The translations under genes were made by a program, and so were the position numbers. The notes beneath the pieces were generated by a model. The model had not been told where the DNA came from, ran no database searches, and saw only the letters and a list, made by a program, of their open reading frames with translations. Positions 43,697 through 51,800 of a stretch of DNA of 64,000 nt are shown in pieces; position 1 is the stretch's first letter; each line of letters begins with the position of its first letter. The stretch is from CAWCUU01 sp963798855 (lineage in GTDB: Bacteria > Gemmatimonadota > Gemmatimonadetes > Longimicrobiales > RSA9), in contig CAWCUU010000002.1 of the NCBI GenBank assembly GCA_963798855.1, positions 1,240,001-1,304,000 of the forward strand, given 5' to 3'.

Positions 43697-46600
43697 GGCA
43701 GATGCCAATGGGACGGAGGCGATCGAGCGGAGCGCCGGTGCTGCCGGGCGCGGCCGACCGTGCACCGACATTCTCGGCGGAGCAGGCCGCTGCGCTGGTG
43801 CTCCGGGTCTTCGACGTCGCCGCGGAGGCGGTGACCCCGTTGCCGAGCGAGCGCGATCAGAACTTCCTGCTGGCGACCGCGGCCGGCGAGCGGCTCGTGC
43901 TCAAGGTATCGCACGCCGGTGAGGCGCTCGGCGTCCTCGAGCTGCAGCACCTTGCGCTCGAGCGACTGGACTCGGCATTCGCTCGGGCAGCTTCGGAGGA
44001 ACACGACCCGCACGTGCTGGCAGGATTCCGGTTTGCGCGCCCGCGGCTTTCGGTCGATGGGCGGGCGATCGCCAGCGTCGACCTCCCCGGCGGCGCGGGG
44101 CACCTCGTCCGCCTGATGGACTACGTGCCGGGCGAGCCGCTGGCCACCGTGCGGCCGCACACGCCGGCGCTGCTGGAAGAGCTCGGGACGATGCTGGCCG
44201 CCGTGGATCGCGCTCTCGAGGAGGTGGTTCACCCTGCTGCCGGCCGCGAGCTCTACTGGAACGTCGTAGGCGGGCGCGAGCTGGTCGAAGCTCACATCGA
44301 CGCGATCGCGGCGGGGCCGCGGCGCGAGATGATCCGCAGGCACCTCGTCCGCTTCGACGCGGAGGCCGCGCCACGTCTGCCGGATCTCCGCCGCTCGCTG
44401 ATCCACGGCGATGCGAACGACTGGAACGTGCTGGTCTCGCGACCGGCGCGGCCGGCCGACCCTGCCCGGGGAACGGCGGCTGCGACCTCGCGCGAGCCCG
44501 GGCAGCTGCGCCTGGGCGGCCTGCTCGATTTCGGGGACATGGGGCGCTCGTGGCTCGTCGCCGAGCCCGCGATCGCGGCGGCTTACGCCATGCTGGGGAA
44601 GAAGGACCCGATCCATGCGGCGGCGAGCGTTGCACGCGGCTACCACAGGACGCTTCGGCTACGGGTGGCCGAGGTGGAGGTATTCTATCAGCTGGCGGTG
44701 CTGCGGCTGTGCATGAGCGTGACGTTCGCGGCGGTACAGCGTGCGACGGCACCCGCCAACGAGTACCTGTCCATCAGCGAAGCTCCGGCCTGGGAGCTGC
44801 TGAAGCGGCTCGACGCCGTGCACCCCCGCCTCGCCCGCTACGTGATCCGCGAGGCGTGCGGACTGCCGCCGTGCCCGGCCGCCGGCGCCGTGGTCGCGTG
44901 GATCGGGGCGCACGAGGCGGAGATCGGGCCCGTGCTCCAGCCGGACCCGGCCTCGGCCGAGCCGCTCGTGCTCGACCTCGGCGTGGACAGCCCGCTTCTC
45001 GAGGACGTGCTCGGTCGGGAGGCGGACGCCGCGGCCTGGAGCGAGGCGGTGTTCCGCCGCATCAGGGAGGCGGGTGCGGGCGTCGGGATCGGGAGATACG
45101 ATGAGCCGCGCTGCTGGTACACGGCCGACTCCTATCGCGTCGACACGGACGCGGGCGGAGAGTGGCGGACCGTGCACATCGGCATCGACCTCTTCGCGCC
45201 GGCCGGCACGCACGTGCTCGCGCCGCTCGACGGCCGTGTGGAAACGGTTCGGGACAACGCGGCACGCCTCGACTACGGTCCAACGGTCGTGCTCCGCCAC
45301 GAGCCGACCGGCGGGGGTGTCTTCTTCACTCTCTTTGGCCACCTCTCGCCCGATTCGCTGGATCTCCTCGCGCCGGGCCGGACCGTCCGGGCCGGCGACC
45401 GGATCGGTTCGATCGGCGATCATCCCCGCAACGGCGACTGGGCGCCGCACCTGCACCTGCAGCTCATCGTCGATGCGCTGGACCGTCCCGGCTCCTTCCC
45501 CGGCGTCGCGCGGCCGTCGGAGCGACGCGTCTGGACGTCTCTCTGCCCGGATCCGAACCTGCTGCTGCGCATTCGGGGGGGGTCGGCGTCGGAAAGGCCG
45601 GTCATCCCGACGCTGAGGCGACGCCGCGAGCAGAGGCTGGGGCCGTCGCTCAGCCTGTCGTACAGGCGGCCGCTTCACATCGTGCGGGGGTGGATGCAGC
45701 GCCTGTACGATGCGGAGGGGCAGCCGTACCTCGACTGTGTGAACAACGTGGCGCACGTCGGCCACTGCCACCCGCGCGTGGTCGCCGCGCTGCGGCGACA
45801 GGCTTCGCAGCTGAACACGAACACGCGCTACCTGCACGAGCTGATCCTCCGATACGCCGAGCGGCTGAGCGCGAAGCTGCATCCGCAGCTCTCGGTCTGC
45901 TTCTTCGTATGCTCGGGCAGCGAGGCGAACGAGCTGGCGCTGCGGCTCGCGCGCGCGCACACGGGCAGGCGCGACGTCGTCGTGCTCGACGCCGCCTACC
46001 ACGGCAACACGAGCTCCCTGGTCGAGATCAGTCCCTACAAGTTCGACGGCCCGGGAGGGGCGGGGCGACCGCCGCACGTCCACGTCGCGCCGATTCCGGA
46101 CCCGTATCGTGGCGAGTACCGTTCATCGGATGAACACGCGGGCGCGCGATACGCCGAACGAGTGGGCGAGGCCATGGCAGAGGCGGACGGGCACGGGGGG
46201 GTAGCGGCGTTCTTCGCCGAGGCGCTGCCCGGCTGCGCCGGGCAGATCGTGCCGCCGGCCGGATATCTGGCGCAGGCGTTCCGGCGCGTTCGCGAGCGCG
46301 GCGGAGTGTGTGTGGCGGACGAGGTGCAGGTGGGGTTCGGCCGCGTCGGCAGCCACTTCTGGGCCTTCGAGGCGCAGTCGGCACTGCCGGACATCGTCAC
46401 GCTCGGAAAGCCGATCGGGAACGGCCATCCGCTCGGCGCCGTCGTCACCACGCCGGAGATCGCCGCCTCGTTCGCGAACGGGATGGAGTACTTCAACACG
46501 TTCGGCGGCAATCCCGTCTCCTGCGCGGTCGGCCTGGCCGTGCTGGACGTGATCGAGGATGAGGGGCTACAGGCACACGCGCGCGAGGTCGGTGCCAGGC

Positions 46601-46884
46601 TGCTGGCCGGGCTCCGCTCCCTGATGACGCGTCACGCGCTGATCGGCGATGTTCGTGGGACGGGCCTCTTCATCGGTGTAGAGCTGGTCGTGGACCGGGA
46701 GGCCCGCAATCCCGCCCCCCGGCACGCGATCCACGTAGTAGAGCGCATGCGCGAGAACGGCATTCTGCTCAGCACCGACGGCCCCGATCACGACGTTATC
46801 AAGATCAAGCCCCCGCTCGTCTTCTCCGCAGCCGATGCGGACCGTCTCGTCGATACACTGGACCGCGTGCTGGCGGAGCTGTGA
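43693..46884 (+). CDS. APH kinase - M23 domain - class III aminotransferase fusion
   Basis: This 1,063-residue three-part protein starts at GTG 43693 (GTGA overlap with the pump). Residues 1-350 are an APH/choline-kinase-like fold: HGDANDWNVL at 238-247 is the catalytic loop and LDFGDMGRSW near 280 the metal site. Residues about 480-600 look like an M23 (LytM) domain: HIGIDLFAPAGT, VVLRHEPTGG and HLHLQL. Residues about 640-1063 are a PLP class III aminotransferase with ADEVQVGFGRVG and the PLP-lysine Lys906 in TLGKPIGNGHP. The same trio is known as a natural fusion; its separate eukaryotic counterparts are hydroxylysine kinase and ethanolamine-phosphate or phosphohydroxylysine phospho-lyase, so amino-alcohol phosphate catabolism is a fair guess. 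Confidence 0.9.
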   Translation: MRQMPMGRRRSSGAPVLPGAADRAPTFSAEQAAALVLRVFDVAAEAVTPLPSERDQNFLLATAAGERLVLKVSHAGEALGVLELQHLALERLDSAFARAASEEHDPHVLAGFRFARPRLSVDGRAIASVDLPGGAGHLVRLMDYVPGEPLATVRPHTPALLEELGTMLAAVDRALEEVVHPAAGRELYWNVVGGRELVEAHIDAIAAGPRREMIRRHLVRFDAEAAPRLPDLRRSLIHGDANDWNVLVSRPARPADPARGTAAATSREPGQLRLGGLLDFGDMGRSWLVAEPAIAAAYAMLGKKDPIHAAASVARGYHRTLRLRVAEVEVFYQLAVLRLCMSVTFAAVQRATAPANEYLSISEAPAWELLKRLDAVHPRLARYVIREACGLPPCPAAGAVVAWIGAHEAEIGPVLQPDPASAEPLVLDLGVDSPLLEDVLGREADAAAWSEAVFRRIREAGAGVGIGRYDEPRCWYTADSYRVDTDAGGEWRTVHIGIDLFAPAGTHVLAPLDGRVETVRDNAARLDYGPTVVLRHEPTGGGVFFTLFGHLSPDSLDLLAPGRTVRAGDRIGSIGDHPRNGDWAPHLHLQLIVDALDRPGSFPGVARPSERRVWTSLCPDPNLLLRIRGGSASERPVIPTLRRRREQRLGPSLSLSYRRPLHIVRGWMQRLYDAEGQPYLDCVNNVAHVGHCHPRVVAALRRQASQLNTNTRYLHELILRYAERLSAKLHPQLSVCFFVCSGSEANELALRLARAHTGRRDVVVLDAAYHGNTSSLVEISPYKFDGPGGAGRPPHVHVAPIPDPYRGEYRSSDEHAGARYAERVGEAMAEADGHGGVAAFFAEALPGCAGQIVPPAGYLAQAFRRVRERGGVCVADEVQVGFGRVGSHFWAFEAQSALPDIVTLGKPIGNGHPLGAVVTTPEIAASFANGMEYFNTFGGNPVSCAVGLAVLDVIEDEGLQAHAREVGARLLAGLRSLMTRHALIGDVRGTGLFIGVELVVDREARNPAPRHAIHVVERMRENGILLSTDGPDHDVIKIKPPLVFSAADADRLVDTLDRVLAEL

Positions 46885-46946
46885 CGCGGGCCGCCGCTCG
46901 ATCGTCCTTTCTTCTCGCCCGGGATCCTCTGACGCTGGAGGGCGGC

Positions 46947-47384
46947 ATGCGTATGCTTGGCGCTGTGCTGATCGGGCTGGTTGCAACAGGCTGTGCCCGG
47001 CGGGTCTCGACGACGAGCTCGCCCCGGGTCCTGGGCTCTCCGACCGTCGTTGCCGTGAACGACGACGACGGCGGCGGAGCGAAGGCGAAGCAGAATGCGA
47101 AGGGCAAGGCTCCGGCCCGCGGCCCCCGCAAGCTCGGCGGCGTGCCGCCGGGGCATTTCCCGCCGAAGGGGCAGTGCCGTCTCTGGTTCCCGGGTCGCCC
47201 CCCCGGAAAGCAGCCACCCTCCACGAGCTGCAGCTCGCTGCGTGGCCGTGTGCCCGCGGGCGCCTTCATCCTCTACAACGGGGATGGCTGGGACGCCGAC
47301 TACGACTGGGCCACTCGCGCGCGGCACGAGCCCGGCTCGGTGCCCGGCATAATCGTCGACATCCTGAGCGCCCGAGCCCGCTGA
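46947..47384 (+). CDS. Small lipoprotein with Pro/Gly-rich PPGH motif
   Basis: This 145-residue protein is read from ATG 46947 (GGAGG five bases upstream); an in-frame GTG at 46881 would put 22 residues before the signal peptide. Signal peptide MRMLGAVLIGLVATGC ends in a lipobox. A Lys/Ala-rich spacer is followed by GVPPGHFPPKGQCRLWFPGRP, PGKQPP and a Cys pair, then YNGDGWDADYDWA. The PPGH-P-CR-W-PGRPPG pattern recurs in lipoproteins of Gemmatimonadota and Bacteroidota; function unknown. It probably belongs to the efflux operon, since the fusion gene stops 62 bases upstream. Confidence 0.75.
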   Translation: MRMLGAVLIGLVATGCARRVSTTSSPRVLGSPTVVAVNDDDGGGAKAKQNAKGKAPARGPRKLGGVPPGHFPPKGQCRLWFPGRPPGKQPPSTSCSSLRGRVPAGAFILYNGDGWDADYDWATRARHEPGSVPGIIVDILSARAR

Positions 47385-47470
47385 CCGGAGCGGTGGCGCC
47401 CGCCTTGCGGCTGGCGCACGGGGTAGGCAGCGTTGAGCTTCGACCTGCCGCCCCGTAGCCTCGAGGACGC

Positions 47471-47767
47471 ATGGGCGTTACGCCTGACATCGAAGTCATC
47501 GACAATCCCGCCGCCGGCAGATTCGAGGCGGGCGTGGACGGAGGCGTGGCCGTCGCCGAGTACCGGCGCGAAAACGGCACCATCGTATTCACGCACACGG
47601 AGGTGCCGCGCTCGCTGCGCGGCCGCGGCGTCGGGGAGGAGCTCGTCCGGCAGGCGCTGGAGCAGGCCTCTCGGAACGGGCTGCGCGTCGTGGCTCGCTG
47701 CCCCTTCGTGCGCAGCTACATCCGCCGACATCCGCGCTACCAGGCCCTGTTGAAGGATGCTTCCTGA
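47471..47767 (+). CDS. GNAT-family N-acetyltransferase (YjdJ-like, short)
   Basis: This 98-residue protein belongs to the small GNAT subgroup whose members are about 90-100 residues. FTHTEVPRSLRGRGVGEELVRQAL contains the acetyl-CoA-binding loop (RGRGVG) and RVVARCPFVRSYIRRHP is the conserved end of this subgroup (related to human NATD1/GTLF3B). GAGG lies four bases before ATG 47471. Its stop TGA is immediately followed by the TTG start of the CYTH gene, so the two are co-translated. The acceptor is unknown. Confidence 0.88.
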   Translation: MGVTPDIEVIDNPAAGRFEAGVDGGVAVAEYRRENGTIVFTHTEVPRSLRGRGVGEELVRQALEQASRNGLRVVARCPFVRSYIRRHPRYQALLKDAS

Positions 47768-48553
47768 TTGGCCAGCATAGAGACCGAGATCGCTCTGCTG
47801 GTCGTGGCCGAGAGGCCGGGCGCGGTCGCCGATGAGATCGCCGCGCTCCAACAGATCGGCGACTACAGGCTGCGACCGCTCGACGGGATGCGGATCCGCG
47901 ACACCTATTTCGACTTCCCGGACCGGCGCCTCGGGGCGGCGGATATCTCGCTCCGGCGGCGCCGGCAGCAGGGGGAGGAGCTGGTAACGCTGAAGGGGCC
48001 GGCCGAGAGACTACCGGGTGGCGGCAAGCGTCGCCCCGAGCTGGAGGAGCCGTGGTCGCCGGGCGCGGCGGCGGCGGTGTGGCAGGCGCTGCACGAGTCC
48101 GGTGTATCGCTGGGGGCCGAGCCCGACGGCGGGGTCGAGATCGGCAGTGCAATCCGGGCGGTGGGCCTGGCCGCGATCCAGGAGCGGGTGACCTCGCGGC
48201 GTCGGCGTGCGGTGCTCTCGTCCGAGTCGGCGACGGCGGTGCTCGCGGAGCTGGACATCGACCGGGTCGCCTACGTCTTCCCGAGCCTCGAGCTGCGCAT
48301 CGACGAGGTGGAGATCGAAGCCGCAGCCAACGCGGCCCCGACGATCATGCACGCGGTCGCGCGTGAGCTGCTGGAGATGTCGGCCGGCACGCTGCGTCCC
48401 TGGCCTCATTCGAAGCTCTCCACTGGCGCCGGCCTCGCCGCCATGCTGGAAGCCGGTGAGCTGGAAGGCAGGATCAGACCCGGCGGCGACGTCGATGCGT
48501 CCGCCCTCGAGGCGCTGGACTTTCTCCTGACTAACGGAACATCGCCGGATTGA
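47768..48553 (+). CDS. CYTH-domain protein, probable inorganic triphosphatase
   Basis: This 261-residue protein starts at TTG 47768, directly after the GNAT stop. The N-terminal ExExE-type motif is IETEIALLVV, as in class IV adenylate cyclases and thiamine-triphosphatase-like enzymes. Tunnel residues follow: RIRDTYFDFPDRRL, ISLRRRRQQGEELVTLKGP, AVLAELDIDRVAYV and LELRIDEVEIEAA. The family binds triphosphate with metal in a beta tunnel and usually hydrolyses tripolyphosphate (as YgiF). No CHAD domain is fused. The last 23 bases overlap the convergent DUF4242 gene. Confidence 0.85.
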   Translation: MASIETEIALLVVAERPGAVADEIAALQQIGDYRLRPLDGMRIRDTYFDFPDRRLGAADISLRRRRQQGEELVTLKGPAERLPGGGKRRPELEEPWSPGAAAAVWQALHESGVSLGAEPDGGVEIGSAIRAVGLAAIQERVTSRRRRAVLSSESATAVLAELDIDRVAYVFPSLELRIDEVEIEAAANAAPTIMHAVARELLEMSAGTLRPWPHSKLSTGAGLAAMLEAGELEGRIRPGGDVDASALEALDFLLTNGTSPD

Positions 48554-48797
48554 TCTCGAGCTGGATCTCCGTGATCCCGTCGACGGGGAGCCCGGCCCGA
48601 CGCGCGTGCTCCCGGATCGCCTCCTCATCCGGCGCGTCGTACTCGCAGTAGATCTTGCCGGCCGCGTCCGAGACATAGCTCCGGATCCAGACGACGCCGG
48701 CCATTCCGGCCAGCACGCCGTTGGATCGGCGGCCGGCCGCGTCCAGCTCCTCGCGGGTTAGCGTGCCGACGTTCCGCTCGATCAGGTAACGGGGCAT
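48531..48797 (-). CDS. DUF4242 protein
   Basis: This 88-residue protein is read from ATG 48797 with AGGAGGGA just upstream. It fits DUF4242 well: MPRYLIERNV at the start, VLAGMAGVVWIRSYVSDAAG, KIYCEYDAPDEEAIREHARRAGLPVDGITEI at the end of the fold. It is a ferredoxin-like small domain; some members have been described as nickel-binding, but no clear ligand set is visible here apart from one His and one Cys. It lies 44 bases downstream of the giant kinase stop on the same strand and overlaps the CYTH gene tail-to-tail by 23 bp. Confidence 0.85.
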   Translation of the reverse strand: MPRYLIERNVGTLTREELDAAGRRSNGVLAGMAGVVWIRSYVSDAAGKIYCEYDAPDEEAIREHARRAGLPVDGITEIQLEINPAMFR

Positions 48798-48841
48798 GTT
48801 CCCTCCTCTGTGCTCGGTTACGTTCGACGCGCCAGGGCCCT

Positions 48842-51800
48842 TCAGCGCTGGAGCGCCTCGCAGGCTTCCGCCATCTCGTGGTCCCCGCACTCCGCCGCGA
48901 TCCGGGCGGACTCGCGCGCGAGCTCCTTGCCCCGCGCAGCCGCCCCGGACGCTCGGTGCGACGCGGCCAGCCGCTGCAGCATCCAGCCCTCGCCGCGGCG
49001 GTCGCGGAGCTCACGGCGGAGCCGGAGCGACTGCTCGAAGAGCTCGATTGCGCGGTCGCTCTCGCCGCCCTCTGCGCAGAGGTCGCCGAGGGCGGCGAGC
49101 GCGTGGGCCTCCAGCAGCCGCAGCCCGCATCCGCGATGATGCTCGAGTGCCGACTCGAGCGTTTCCCGGGCCCGCTCGCCATCGCCGATCGCCTGCAGGG
49201 TCACGCCAATGCTGTTCAGCATCAGCCCCGATTCCTGCTCCCGGCCGAGCTCCCTGAATATGCCGAGCGCCGTCCGATAATGCGTGAGAGCCGCGGAGTA
49301 ATCGCCGCGCCGCCACTCCATGATGCCGAGCGCGTTCCGCAGGCGGCCTTCCGCCTCAGGGTCGCGCAGCGAGCACGCCAGCTCGAGTGCCTGGCGGTAA
49401 TACTCCAGCGCGATCGAGGGCTCGGGCAGCTGTCGGCCGCAGGCGCGACCGATTGCTTCGAGGGCCTCCATCTCGCCGCGCCGGTCACCTGCCTCTCTCT
49501 GCAGCGTCCGCGCCTTTCCCCAAGCCGTAAGCGCCTCGGTCCAGCGCTCCGCCCTCTCGTGGACGGACGCGACACGGACCCACATCGCCGCTTCGGTCGG
49601 TCCATCCTTGAGCTGCGAGAAGAGCGCGGCGGCCTCCTCCAGCAGTGGCAGCGACTCCTCGGGGCGCCCGATCCCGAGCAGCAGCTCGCCGAGCATGCGC
49701 AACGACTGCGCGAGCCCGGGCACGAAGCGCGCGCGGCGCGTCAGCTCGACGGCCTCGCGGTAGCGCTCGATGCTCTCGTCCACCTTCCCCTGCTGGAGGA
49801 GGATATGGGCGACGGAGGTGAGATGATACGAGAGCTGTATCGGCAGCCGTTTGTCCTCCGTCAGCCGACGGCAGCGGGCGTAGTACTCGAGGGCGCGCTG
49901 CTCGTCCCCGAGCTCGCGATGGATGTTGGCGAGGTTGTGCAGGATGTAGGTCTGCTTGAGGAACGTCTCGCCGGACCTCACGGCCACGTCGTCGCCGGGC
50001 ACCGACTCCGTAAGCGCCAGCGCCTCTTCGAGCCGCTCGCGCGCCTGATCGAGCGAGCCCATCGACTTCAGCACCGCGCCGTAGTTCGAGAGGTCGGTCA
50101 CGGTCGCGAGCATGTCCCGGCGCTCCCGGTCGATCTCGAGCGACTGCTCGATGAACGGAATCGCGTCGCGCGGGCGCCCACCGTGCCAGCGCAGCAGGCC
50201 CAGGCTGCGCAGCGTGTTCCGCTCGCCCTCACGATCGTGTCGCTTCCTGCGCAGCTCCAGCGATCGCATGAGCGGTCTCTCGGCTTCCCCGAACCGCCGT
50301 AGCAGCGTGAAGAGGTCGCCCTGCCGCAGGTAGACCTCCGCGAGCTGGTCTTCGTCGCTCGTCGGCTCGAGGAGCGCGATCAGCTCGTCCACGATGTGCT
50401 GCTGCCGGCCCCGCAGCCCCAGCGTCTCGCAGAGCCGCTCCTGGCGGAGCAGGATCGCGATCAGCCGCTGCCGGTGCTCCTCCCCTGCGGGCAGCCGCGC
50501 CAGCCACCGTTGCACCCGCTCCAGCGCGTGCAACGCATCGACGAACTGACTGAGGGCACTGGTCCGGTCCGCGGCGCGGATCCCGTAGCGGATCGCCCGC
50601 GGCCAGTCCTCGGCGCGGCTGAAGTGGTGGGCGAGGCGGTCGAGGTACTCCTCCAGCCGGTCACGGTGGAGCTCCTCGATCGCCGTGCCGACGCGGCCGT
50701 GAAGGTCCCGTCTCTGGTGCTCCAGCAGGCTCGCGTATGCCGCCTCCTGGGTCAGCACGTGCTTGAAGCGGTAGGCCGGCTCGGGCACGACGTGCGTCTG
50801 CCGGATCAGACCGGCGCGCTTCGCCGCTTCCAGCGACGCAGAGAGCCGCTCCGGATCGGCGCAGCACCGCTCGAGCAGCGGGCGCGAGAACTCGCGGCCG
50901 ATCACGGACGCGATGCGGAGCACCTCTCGCGGATCGCGCTCGAGTCGATCGAGCCGGGCGCGGATCACGGCCTGGACGGTGTCGGGCAGCGAGATCGCAT
51001 CGATCGAGCCCGCGAGCTGCGCCTGCCCCGCCTCCACCCGCACCGTTCCATCCTCGATCAGCGAATGACAGATCTCCTCGATGAAGAACGGGTTGCCGCC
51101 GGACCGCTCGTGGATCATGCGTCCCAGCCCGGCCGGTACCGTGCGTGCGCGGAGAGCGGAGCGGGCGAGATCCAGGGAGCCTGTCGCGTCCATCGGCTCG
51201 AGCGTGAGCACGGTATGATGCGCCGCGTTTCCCCAGTCGATCGCCTGCACGGGGCGCGATGTAACGATGAGGAGCATCGAGAAGCCCGAGGTGATTTCGG
51301 CCAGCTGCCGGAGCACGCCGTGCGAGGCCTCGTCGGCCCAGTGCCAGTCCTCCAGGACCATCGCGACCGGGCGCTGCCGGGCCTGCACCGTGAAGAACGC
51401 GGCGAGCGCATCCTGTATGGCCATCCGGAACTGCTCACCGTGACCGTACCGCGCGAGCGGGGAGTCCTCGAGCGGCACCGACAGCAGATGGAGGTAGAGG
51501 GGAATGAACTCGTCCAGCTCCGTTGATAGCCGCCGGATCCGCGCACCGATGTCGTCGTGGGCCTCATCCCCTCCCCCGTCCGATGCGCCGAGCGCCTCGC
51601 GCAGCATGCCGACGAAGGGGAGGTAGGCAGTCCCTCCGCCATAGCTCTGGCAGCGGCCCTGCAGCAGCACGACGCCGCCGGTGGTGGTGCTCTGCCGAAA
51701 CTCGTGCAGGAGCCGGCTCTTGCCCAGGCCGGGCTCGCCGATCACGGTGACGAAGCGGCCCTCCCCGGCGAGCGCCTCCGCGAGGCGGAGCTGGAGCGTC

